Shown here in pieces: positions 1 through 10,230 of a stretch of 64,000 bases of DNA (positions within the stretch are counted from its first letter, which is position 1; every line of letters starts with the position of its first letter). The stretch is taken from positions 1,860,001 to 1,924,000 of the forward strand of contig JANTUC010000003.1 of the NCBI GenBank assembly GCA_026873275.1, in the 5' to 3' direction. A program made the translations under genes and the position numbers. The notes under the pieces were generated by a model. The model was not told where the DNA came from. It did no database searches and saw only the letters and a program-made list of their open reading frames with translations. The DNA is from Pseudopithomyces maydicus. Lineage: Eukaryota > Ascomycota > Dothideomycetes > Pleosporales > Didymosphaeriaceae.

Positions 1-1395
1 CATCTCCCGTTGTGCTTCCGAAGCGGATCGGTCTTCGTTTCGAACATGCAAGCCGAGAGCCATGGCAAACCGAAGAGCCACACCAACGATTGTCCAGGCA
101 CTGCAAAGCTTAGTCTGGCTATCTTGTTCATGGGGTATGTAACTTACCGAGCTACTTGTCCATCTGAGACATAATAAAAAGCTAACAGTCCCATAACTTG
201 AATCTGCAATAGACAAGGATGTTGTTCCAGTGTAGACTCGTTTACCGCGAGTGCCTCTGCCCGGGTACGGTATTTTCTGTGATCTTGTTCACATGCCCGC
301 CCACTTATCTTGGAAAGGCACAAGTACTTGGATCCTATTGCAAAGACCATGTTCAATATGGCCTGCCATTTCGTGTTCAGTGGCAGCGTCAAGCCGTTTC
401 TCAACGAATCAAAATAATTCCTGCATTGGCCTTCGAAAAGTCTGCGTGGAAGGATCGGGAAAGCATCATGCACTTTCTCCATGTAAACAGAGAGTAGTTG
501 CTCAACCACATCGAATGCAGGGAGCTCATATGGATCAACTTGGAATCCAATCTCAATGCCTTCGTAGTCTAGATAGTACGTAATGGCGCTCACCTGCTGA
601 TTACTAGCCACGCGAGACCCTCCCTCGAATGTCACGTCATTATCAACACGCTCCGAGAGGAGAAGGCTTCGGAGCCATTGTACATCTGAGCTCTGTCCTA
701 CAAATCCAGTAGCGCGCGACTTATCGTTCTCATGCAGATTCTCATCGATAAGGTCTAAGCACTCAGTGTTCAGCACTTGTAATCGTTCAGGCGACCTATG
801 ATCGAAGACAGTTTCAGAATCTCTTGAATATTCATCGCCGATATCGGGGTTAGATAGAGGCGAGCGACGATTCTCGGTCGTGACCTCTTCAGTCTGACTA
901 TGTTAGTGTGGAGTACCCACATCGTTCTGCACGAACGAGTTTATTTGTCCAACACAAGCAACTAGAGATACCGGCAGCGTGTAAGGTGTGAAGAAAAAGG
1001 AAGACATACAGCCTCAATAAGGTCTTCTATGCGTGCAGTGTCACTCTCATCGGCAAAAGCCCGCAATTTCTTTAACAATCCGGCCATTTGAATGCATCGC
1101 TCGGTTACACTGGCTTTGTCAGTACCAGATAAGCTCCTGGCAGAGATTTTATTGACCTTTTGAGACGGTCCTTACGAGGCATGATGTATGTGCAATCGCT
1201 ACTAGTTGTCTCACAACGCTTGCACTGAGGTGCATTTCCAGAACATTTGACCTTGTGGGAGCGGCAGGTCGTGCACGCGCGGGAGACTCTTTTTCGGGCT
1301 GGGGAATGCTTTGGCTGGTCTGGTCGCTGTATGCGAGGAATTGCGACCTTCCCGTTTTTCGAACCAGGCGTACGATTGAATGTTCTGAAGGACAT
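1..1395 (-). CDS. Zn2Cys6 fungal transcription factor (3' end outside window)
   Basis: Sequence-specific nuclear regulator of the Gal4 type. My exon model on the minus strand is 1395-1157, 1109-1010, 893-148 and 100-1, with introns of 47, 116 and 47 bp. The frame is continuous throughout. The first exon carries the binuclear zinc cluster: six cysteines at residues 41, 44, 51, 58, 61 and 68, spacing CX2CX6CX6CX2CX6C, followed by the basic linker RKDRLK. Exon 3 and exon 4 give the fungal-specific regulatory domain, with motifs DAFPILPRRLF and RAWTIVGVALRFAMALGLHV. The gene runs off the left edge, so the C-terminus is missing. The first intron has a weak GTCAAT donor. The alternative there is a one-base homopolymer error, but the intron gives the better linker. 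The target genes are unknown. Confidence 0.85.
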
Positions 1396-2827
1396 GATCG
1401 AAGCAACATCTTCTTCAGAGTCAGCATCTCCTTAGTGGAACCATACTATCACCCACATCAATGCTGGGTTGAGCTTCATCAATAAGGACGTGGGGCTTCC
1501 CCACTTTTCTTGAAGTGTCGGAACTATACCTACCAGTGTTGGCGGGATCACGAGCGGCCATAAGAGCAGTCGCCACTAATCCCTATTCATTAGCAGCTGA
1601 GTGTGGGATGACGTAGATCCCTGGAGATCAAAGTGGGGATGCCAGCTGAGGTAGGTTCAGCCGGCAATCTCCCAACCAATCAGTTTTTTCCCTTGCTGGG
1701 CTGGAGCAGAGTCCGACCACACTAATTGGTGTATACGAAACAAGCAAGACATTTATGGTATTGTGACTCTAGTACAGCCTAATTGCGAACAACCAAGGTT
1801 TTTTGCCAACATAATAAATTAGTCAGCTGCCATTCGTGCATTAATCGTTGCTGTTTGTTTCCCATTCTCGCTCTCGCCACCAGCTCGCGCGTCTCCATCG
1901 TTTCGTATGGAATTGCTGTGGAAGTTGCAGCAACCACACCCATCAAGGAAATCAATAAGCAGTAGGTTGGTCAAGGAAGCTTGTGAAGCCAACAGAAATT
2001 GGCGAGATGCAGAGACACCTTCACATGAAAGGCATTCCCGAAACCTAAAAGCACGCGAACCCAGACAAATGGCAGTCCAGCATCCATCATACGATTGGAG
2101 ACGAAGTTTGCTGGAAGGAGACGGCTAGCTGAAGTCCCAATTGCAAGCGCAGAGAGGTCACAAATCGCAAACTGGATGTACTTTAGACAATCCTATCTGG
2201 AAGACTCGTTAACACTTGCGCCCTTTGAACGATGTCGGAATCATAGATTCTGCTTTCCGGTATTTCGTGCATGCCAAGACCTCGTCGAATTCGATTGGGT
2301 TCTGAAATCAGGATGCCCGAGGTAAGCGATAGGTCAGAGCAGAAAGTCTCGACAACTGATTTAGTAGCCGTGATCGCCTTCTAATTTCCCAACACCGCGC
2401 TTAACAGTTCGAGTTCACCGCTCTAGATATACTCTTATACCTACAATTCTTGTCTGGCTATGCTTACCAATTTTCGCATTGTAACCACCTCTCAATGTCC
2501 TGGTCATACTGTGTACTGTGCTGTGTTATACCGTAGCTGCGGGAGCTTTCCCAAACACAACGGAAAATTGGTCACCAAGGAAACGTCCAAGTCCTTCCGT
2601 GGCTCCATGGTAGCTTGATTACCTTCTGTTCCAAAAGAATGTAGCTAAAACTTATCAGCTGGTATCAGAATACTGATGACAAAACAACAGTAGATGCATT
2701 CTACCTCATTCGCAATCTTCCATACAACCGGGAGCTCATCTACAAACACCTGGGCTCGCCATACCGATACTGTATACAAAAGGTGCATGCAGGTTTTGTT
2801 ACTCACATCTAATTCCTCAGCGCATTA

Positions 2828-2925
2828 GCGGCGGCAAAGCGGCCGGTTGCCACCACGAGCAAGGAGGACGGCCGGGCCGCACCGGCCCTGACCTTGCCCT
2901 GGACGCGACGATTTCTCAGAGCCTC
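2828..2925 (+). repeat. dispersed short repeat, copy 1
   Basis: A GC-rich segment around the core GAGGACGGCCGGGCCGC and CTGACCTTGCCCTGG. It resembles the segment at about 15,640-15,715 in the same orientation and the one at 7,264-7,440 in reverse. Copy 2, at about 3200-3255, is shorter and more diverged. Boundaries are approximate because I aligned by eye. Confidence 0.5.
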
Positions 2926-3199
2926 GAATGACGATGAGCTGTACGGTCAAATCGATCGTAACGACAACAACAAAGACAGTTAATATGGTGGTGTATCAAG
3001 AGCGTTCAAAACATGTGCAGCTTACGACCAAAGAGGACTTTGAGTTACACATTTGTGCCAGACGATGCCGGTCTATAACAGAGGCAAGAACGGCAACTCG
3101 TAGTTGTTGGATCCATCTGTAGGAAAACACTAGACTGGTTCAGAGTTGAACCAGTACGCTTAGTAACACTGCTCACGTGACTTGGTGCAGATACGTGAT

Positions 3200-3255
3200 A
3201 TCGGGGAGAACGGCCGACCCGCTCCTGGTCTGGCCTTGTCCTGGAGGCGTTGAGG
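3200..3255 (+). repeat. dispersed short repeat, copy 2 (short)
   Basis: Shares the core GAACGGCCGACCCGCTC and GGCCTTGTCCTGGAGGCG with the copies at 2.85 kb and 15.66 kb. It is the weakest of the four matches. Confidence 0.35.
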
Positions 3256-3703
3256 TGGATTTTTGACACGAGACTGATGATGGGCGAGATTGCGCGCAGG
3301 CACGTACCAAGTAAATCGACGCTAGGCCATGCTTAGCAGGGTTAGCACTGCCCTGGCTATGCTACCACAGATCCCATTTTAGCTCCTAGTATAGCGCCTT
3401 TCTAATTCCTACTTTCGAATCCCCAGAAATCATCTAGAGATGCAGTCCACGGTGATCCAATCTCATATGATGGCTGGTAGAAAAGAAAACGATCTTCAAA
3501 TAACCGTTTTATGGGCTTTCTTTTGCTCCAGAAGTAATCTCGTAAGCGCATAATAGAGAGTTTCGCTGTCAAATACCAATCGATTGTAAATTCACATTGT
3601 TGCTTAGTTCATTTTGTGAAGAGAAACAAAAAGATATATGAAACAGCAATCCATTCAGACTCAAGCGCTTCTGCCGGACAATATCCACAGCTGGACCTAT
3701 ACA

Positions 3704-5068
3704 TTAAATTCTACATAGAGCCCGGCTGTGGTCTGGAAAGTCATGTAACTCCAACCCTTTAACTTTAGCCATGGCATGCTGAACCACTTCATCAATCTTG
3801 GATTCTAGACTACACGGGTGAGCCTCAACACGTCTGTATCCGCGGTAGTGGTGATAGTGGTCACCTTCGGGCCACCAACTCAACTTCCCTGCTATACCGC
3901 TCTTGTCACAGACTCTGTCAAGACTGATTCCCATGAAAGGAATTTCTAAAGGGGAAGAAAGACATCCTCTCTCCATGTATTTCGACAACGCGCCAAAGAG
4001 GAAAACTCCACATTGGAAGGAGTACGATGAGTCGTTAGGGCAGGAATAGTCGAAGTCTCGGTAAACCTCCAGTAGGTGGTGCAGTTCCGAGATAATGTAC
4101 TCTAAAGCATCACACCGAACGCGATCAATGCTGGCTAATTAAATTTAGCAAGTTCAACCACAGTCGAGGCAAGTTGAGAGCGTACATGTAATTCCTTGGT
4201 GGATTGGCAGGTCTAACGTTCGAATCCAGCCTTCACTTCCTTTGATTGCCACAGCCGTTGCTTCCTCGAACTCTTTGCTCATGTGAAATACTCGAGCGAT
4301 GCAAATCCACAGCATGAGATCTCGGCAGTAAGTGGATGGGATCTTGACACTACGCTTCAACTCGGTAATCCAGTCCCTCGTATCACGCTCCATCACCTCT
4401 GCGTTTAGGAGCTCGTAGTAATCAACTAGAACTGCAACTTTTGCGAGCATCTCTAAGCTCACAGTAGCCGGGACCTGGCGTGTTCGGACATGAAAGATGT
4501 TTAAAAGAATAAGGAAAGCTTCTTCGTCCCAACCACTAGCTGGAATATGGTATCGTCCGTCTGATGGATCTTTTGAAGCTTCAATGAACCCCTCTCTTGT
4601 CAATGCGCGCATAAACCAAGGCGAAGCCAGCATCAAGTGGCGAGAAGAGACAAGGTAATGAATTTCGTCATCCTCGGACGTGATCGGCTCGGAGGCTGGC
4701 ACGAATGGTTCAACCCTTGAGTTTTCCACCTCGCGGTCCACTCCTGGTGCTGAATCTAGGTCTTGAAACAGTTCCTGCTCTCTAGATGAGGTTCCACTCG
4801 GAGGCTCAGCTTGCTCACCACCATTCTCTGGAACCCTCGAGGGGACGCTGCTTAGGGAAGCTCTGTTGCGGGTCTTGGCCAACTTTTTGGCTTCCTTTTT
4901 AGACAACTTCCTGACCACCCGTTCGTTTTCGGAAGGTTGGGCGCGTATCGGTTGTTTTTCTTTCGAGAGCGTGGGGGTCTCGTCCCACGGAGCGAAGTTT
5001 TCACAGGGACTTCTCAGGATAATGATTGTATCCGCAAACGGATCGATTTCGTGTATGGTCGACGGCAT
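3704..5068 (-). CDS. BTB/POZ-like domain protein
   Basis: The minus-strand model is 5068-4186 and 4134-3704, with one 51-bp intron (GTACGC...TTAG). It encodes 437 residues. The N-terminal 120 residues are low-complexity and charged, with a lysine-rich stretch (LSKKEAKKLAKTRN). The middle looks like the fungal BTB fold: VSSRHLMLASPWFMRAL, then ILLNIFHVRTRQVP, then LAKVAVLVDYYE. This pattern is common in fungal BTB proteins of unknown role, which often mediate protein-protein contacts. The C-terminal half is conserved-looking but I do not recognise it. The start ATG lies just inside the first frame and is unambiguous. No partner gene is evident nearby. The family call rests on pattern recognition only. 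Confidence 0.7.
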
Positions 5069-5700
5069 GATAGTGGTTAACTGCTAACATAGCAGATGTG
5101 ATGAATAGATATTCTTTATATGACTTCCTATCAGGCTGTGCGTCGCCTCATTCTTGCAGCATCCCCGCTGCCTATCTTCCGCCTTGGCAGGCAGTTCGGA
5201 GCAGGAAGCGTTATCGCTCTAGCAGCTTAACCATAATTGGACAGCCACGTGTCATCGATCTTTGGGACAGATCGGGATAATATCAAGCCAATTTGAATGT
5301 ATGGACCCTTGAGCACCTGCTTTGAGAGGCTCGCAGACGTGGCCACTGCTAATAGATAGGAAAGGGGAACCCTCTCTAATGCACCATCGCGTTTTTGGTG
5401 AATGTGTTGGGTATGCGCGATGTCGCCAGACTCTGTAGGGACTGGATCGCTTCACGCTCTAGTGCCTATACAAAATCTCTCCATAAGAGCGAAACGAGAT
5501 CACTGTCCAATCTGATTTAGCCCAAATTAATAGCATCTGAAAACTGGGTCAGCTGCACATCTTGTGTCATCGTTTAGATGAACAAAAATCGTACAATAGA
5601 TGTTGGGAATGTGCAATTGATCTCAACCCGGCAATGACAAGAGCCATGGCCGCCACACTTTCTCGGCCCAATCCATAAGCCAGTGAGAAGGATATGATCC
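5069..5700. other. intergenic
   Basis: No convincing coding region, RNA or repeat seen. Short open frames here lack family features. Confidence 0.4.
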
Positions 5701-6845
5701 CTAATCTGTAAGAATACAGATCAACAAGGCTATGGAAGCGACGAGCAACTATCCAAATGCCATAGCGATGCTCCAGTCTTTTGCTGATACACCTAAAAGC
5801 ACAACACATAGCCATATCATGGCTAGGCTCAGAAGGACCCAAGATATCCTAACCGGCAATTCCAATGACATACGATCTCTCTCCCACCCTAAGATGAATT
5901 GCAAACCCGGTATTGTATCAGCCCTGAGAAGTAATTGTTGGCAATCGACAGCCACGACATGATTCGCTCTTTAATAAATTAACATAGTCCGACACTGAGA
6001 TATTATACTTGCTTTGTGTCCATAATGCAGCTTTCTTGTGCGAGTCCTTCTAAAGTCCTTAGCCCGTTGGCCTTCGGTGGATCTCGTGCACAGTCCTTGA
6101 GTAGATAAAGTATATCAAGCTTTTTCTTTCGTTGCCGACCTGCTTCGGCTTGGTCCATGACACAGGGCAGTGAGAACATGCCCATAATATCCATGCACTC
6201 TCTGCTATGCCAACCCCCACCACAAGCATTTTCAATATTCAAATTGTCGGGTTCTAATGCAATTGCTTGGTCTGCCTCTTTACAGATCTCTCTGATGCTT
6301 ATCGGATATACATGTATTGGGAATCGACCGGTTTTGTCTGCGCCTCCGAGAACTTGGAACTATAGCATCGTGTAAGAAGTCTGCGAAACGGGTGCTCCAT
6401 GGGAGACTTACATTGACCTCGCGTACGTCAAAGATACCATAGAATGGAACCCACTGCTTCCACCTATTTTGATGTTGGACGCATGCTCTTTTGCGCCTTT
6501 CATATATTTCAGCATCGCTTTCACAAGCGTTCTCCATAGGATCCATCTGCGCGTACGTAATCTTCTCGTCCTGCGCATCTGCGTCTTCGAAAATTAATCG
6601 GGACAAAGTTCGTCGCCACCTAGTGGGGCGAAAGCAAGGGACTCGAACTGCGTAATGTCCATAGTTCCTCTCATGGACACAGAGAAACAAAACTGAGCTG
6701 TTCGAAACGAGATATCTGTATGATTCTTGCGAGCGATTTCAGGATCTAGATCGAAAGGAATGGTCCTCATCTCTTCATTGTCTGTAATAATCTCCGAACC
6801 CCTTTCATCCTCAAACGCTTGTCGTTCAAGATCACTGGGGCGCAT
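5701..6845 (-). pseudogene. conserved fungal protein with C-terminal membrane segment, disrupted
   Basis: The minus strand reads as a gene in pieces. A first exon starts MRPSDLERQAFEDERG at 6845 and breaks at a T-run near 6603. One extra T restores the frame into LSRLIFEDADAQDEKI. An intron then begins GTAAGTCTCC (about 6414) and ends ATAG (about 6364). The next exon runs to MDTKQV at 6003. About 50 bp further on, a frame with a clear transmembrane helix (WVLLSLAMIWLCVVLLGV, about 5955-5749) ends at a TAG that would read CAG before a C-to-T change. Translation would otherwise continue to 5701. An upstream exon ending at a GTGAGT donor near 6953 may belong too, but its phase does not fit. The arrangement of soluble domain plus membrane tail resembles uncharacterised fungal families. 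I cannot give a function. Confidence 0.5.
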
Positions 6846-8277
6846 AATGCTAACATTGGCGACAATTCAACGAAGGACAATAGCGATTGAAATTCTGCAT
6901 ACATATAACCATATCTGTAGCTAGGCAGCAGTTTAGACTCACCGGAGGTATGCTGTGTGAACCAAAGTGTTGGTTGTGAAGATAATGCTGGTCAATAATG
7001 TTGTTCAAATAGTTGCTGCCTAGTTTGCCCCGCTGGTCGTTTGAGCCGAGCGACACGCCGACTCACATGGTTCAATTTTAGTTCCCGCAGTGGGCCCTTC
7101 TCAAAGCCAGGATCTTCTAGAGGGCCTAGGGCCATGCTCAAAAACGTCTTGGCGCGACACACTCATCACATGACCTAGATTGAGCTTTCGTTACAACCTA
7201 CAGACACACTCATTCTGTCCGTCATCTTATGTAAACCCCTCCCCCTCCCCCACGAAAAACATGCGCCACCAGGCAAGGTCATAGCCAGTGCGGCTCAGCC
7301 GCCCTCCCTGCTTACAGTGGCAAGTTTCCTACGTGGATACGCGATGCTATGTACCTGTACTTGCCCGCGCCACCGGAGGCAAATGGCCATTATCTTATTT
7401 CCGAACCCTAATTTACGAGAACACATCATTTTTGACAACATATACATAGCTGATCTGCTTTCCAAATAACGAATTTTGATGCAATGGACTGCTAATATAA
7501 GTCTAATATTCGAAACAGTTCTTGCTGGCTTGAAGTCTTTTCCCGACTTACTGCGAAAATTGATAGTGTGAGCTAGGTGAGACTTTGCGATAGCTCAGCC
7601 GAACTGTATAGTTCCTGAAGCGAGGCATAGTAACTTGAGGCATGCTTGTATAGTTGGATGATCAGAGCCCAGCTTTTCCTGATAGACAGAAGTGACCAGA
7701 GGCTATGTAGCTGAAGGGGTTTGCAGATTAGCAATGTTAGATTGGTCGAGCCTGGTGAGTATTTTGATAGGCTCCGTGTTACGAAGAATTACTAACTAAT
7801 GGAGCGGAGGAAAAAACGGTGATTGGCTGGTGAGAAGAGGGAAATTGTCGCACTAGAGTGTACCAAAGAAACAACACAGTCGAAAGGTAAAATTGATAAT
7901 GAATAGCGAAGTCATGTTGTGTGTGTGCGCTCCGCCTTAGTCTTGTGAACCTGACCCCGCTCGCCCAAGATCAGACGGTAAAATTATTCACGCAGTTTGT
8001 TATTTAAGCTCTTTGAGTTGATGCCTCGTTCCGGGACAATGTTATTGATTTATTGATTTATCCATCCCTTGTTTAGCACCTCTGTGAGTCTCACCAAATC
8101 ATAACTTGACTACAGAGCCCACCAAATTTCCACGCGCGTAGCTTCACAATAGAAACCCACATTGAAAATCATTGGTTAACACGATTTTAATGCTCCCATT
8201 CTGCATGCTGGCGCATGATGATAAAATTCTTATTCATCAAAATTCTTTCTTCTTGCTTATGCATACTAGCGTTGTAG
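6846..8277. other. intergenic, 1.4 kb
   Basis: The right-hand part of a possible first exon of the preceding gene lies at about 6953-7056. The dispersed repeat copy at 7264-7440 follows. The remainder shows no supported gene. Confidence 0.4.
7264..7440 (-). repeat. dispersed short repeat, copy 3 (possible gene fragment)
   Basis: Inverted relative to the copy at about 15,480-15,715. Read on the plus strand it gives AMYLYLPAPPEANG and then a stop. The copy at 15.6 kb, read on the minus strand, gives AMYMYLPAPPEANG and continues. Several differences between the two fall at third codon positions, so both may be fragments of one old coding sequence. Boundaries are approximate. Confidence 0.5.
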
Positions 8278-9647
8278 CTAGTTTAAAAGGTGAAAGCTGT
8301 CAAAAGAAGATGGTTCAGTTGAGACCTCACTACCCCCTTGGCTAGTGTGGCGAAAACACGAAGACACAACGTCCACTAAAAACTGCTGACAAGTAGACTC
8401 TTCAGCACAGGCAGCAGCACATGCTTCAAGATTTGAACCCTTAATTGTAGAAAGAGCCCAGTCTTTGGAACCCACTATACATAGTTAGTCAATCATCTCA
8501 GCTGTTGAGCATTCGAGCGACATACATCTCTGGTGGAAAAATTTGAAAAATTTTCCATTGGACATGAAGATGCATTTGTCTTCTGCGGCGAAATCTGGAG
8601 ACTTAAATCGCCATTTGCTAAGGAAGTCTTCCGGGCATGGCTTTGCTCCTGGACCAATTTTCGGTGCGGCGTGCTCCAGCCAGTTTTGCAACTGCTTCTT
8701 TTCACCCTGTAGTCTCGTAATGTCGGTCTCTTTCCAGCTAAGGAGCTTTTCACAATTACCCTTTTCATTCCCCAACGTCGTAATGATTGTCTGTTTTGTT
8801 GTGAGATCGGCTTGCATGCTCATGATCATGTCCTCTTTAGCTGCAACATTACGCTTGCATTCCTCATCTATGGCGCTGCAGTCGGGTACTGGTACCGGGC
8901 TGGAAGTTTTTTGATATAGATCGCAACACCTCCGAGTCTCGCAGCAGAGTCTTTACCAGTCTTGTATTGGTAGCATGCGTTGTTTTGCCAGCCGCAACGA
9001 CCTTCGGACGACCACTGGGCACATTGCAGAGCACACGACTTCGGTGTTCCAGCAAAAGAGGATTTGCCAGTCCAGTCATCCGTGTAGAACGCATGGCCGC
9101 ACTGGTATGTCGCCGTGACACCAGGCTCAAGCTCGTCTGGCTGGGAGGGCGGCGAACTGCATAGCGTCTCGTACGGTGTTTCGGCTTGGAGGCGCCCAAA
9201 CAGTAGAGCCAGCCCGAGAAGCGGCTTGACGATAGCCGGCATGGTAAGAAGAGGCTGGTAAAGCTGATTAGAGATTGGCTTTCGATATGCAGAAGGAGAA
9301 GACTAGACTTTCGTCTTCATTTGAGTACACATGTGGATTATATGTGGCCTGCTACGCGCACAGATCTAACAATTGATCTACAATACACACTCTTTCTCTT
9401 GGGACGTTGAGATAGATGCCTTATGCAGCCAGTAGTTTAAGGTTTGGAATGATTACGTCCGGAAGCTAAGCGAGGGGATAGATGACGCAAGGAAAGATGT
9501 CTTGGACCAGAGGAAGCCCCTCACGAGGTGGAAAAACCGCTTCTACCTGTGCTTATAATCGTTGAGCGATTGAGCAATATATGGTGATCTAGGCTAGCCT
9601 TCTGCAACCCATCGGATGTGGGGATCCGAGTTGCAGGATGTTGTACC
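8250..9647 (-). repeat. inverted duplication, left arm
   Basis: This segment, reverse-complemented, matches 13222-14617 across a whole gene plus about 400 bp upstream. The match starts at ACATCCTGCA and ends about 30 bp past the stop codon. The two arms face each other across the collagen-like gene. Edges were placed by eye. Confidence 0.8.
8278..9242 (-). CDS. secreted Cys-rich / coiled-coil protein, copy 1 (frameshifted)
   Basis: The minus-strand model is 9242-8526 and 8474-8278 with a 51-bp intron (GTATGT...TATAG, branch GACTAAC). The product starts with a signal peptide (KPLLGLALLFGRLQA), then an N-terminal Cys-rich module (YQCGHAFYTDDW, CALQCAQWS, CGWQNNACYQY) that looks like a PAN/apple or WSC-type fold. 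A heptad-rich coiled coil follows, then a second Cys module (EACAAACAEESTCQQF). The frame breaks at about 8920-8927 in an A-run. One extra A restores it and gives about 304 residues, in register with the intact copy at 13628-14590. The break may be a sequencing error, since several other genes in the window show the same defect. The function is unknown; secretion and extracellular binding are inferred. Confidence 0.75.
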
Positions 9648-10230
9648 ACCGCAAGTGAACCGGTGAGCCGTCCCCCCGTTCCTCAGCCGTGCGCGATACA
9701 AGCTTTGATTGGAGTTTGTAGAGATGCATAAATAATGTTATTATCTGCAAGAACGACAAGAGGCGTAGACATGCATGTGAGTGGAACATCTCATGAATTT
9801 CGGATATTTTTGAGACCCCTTTGGCGGTTTTATCAAGGTTGAAATCCCATTAGACTCGAATGGTGCCTTGAGCGTTGCAAGCTTTCTTGGTGTGAAGATG
9901 TTAAGATCTCCAATGTAGTTTAGGCTATGAATTGAACGCGTGAAATCAACAGGCTTTAGCATGAGCGCGCTACAAGATTAAAGAGAAGAAGTGTGCTAGT
10001 CTAAAATTATCCTCAACAGCGATACATCCAAAGCAAATGGATCTAGACTCAGACGTCATCGTAAAAGCACAGATACAAAAGCTCTGAAGGAATGAACAAT
10101 ATATCAATCAGTAACTAGACTACATTGTAACATTTCTTACGCACGGATTGTCCAGAAGGGACGAGACAGAATGAACAGCTCACCCTAGAAATTGAGGCTT
10201 GTTAAACCGGAAACCCCAGCCCAACCTACA
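9243..10230. other. intergenic between copy 1 and the collagen-like gene
   Basis: The first 400 bp belong to the duplicated arm and would hold the promoter of copy 1. The rest shows no supported gene. Confidence 0.5.

Larger units (their letters stand above)
1396..3703. other. intergenic, 2.3 kb without a supported gene
   Basis: Only short, unrecognisable open frames occur here. The stretch contains two copies of a short dispersed repeat (about 2828-2925 and 3200-3255) that is also found near 7.3 kb and 15.6 kb. I see no RNA gene. Confidence 0.5.

Noticed and set aside
1110..1156. An eighth homopolymer frameshift in the left-end Zn2Cys6 gene.
   Set aside because: A 47-bp GT...AG intron with a TACTGAC branch restores the frame and gives a better linker, so no error is needed.
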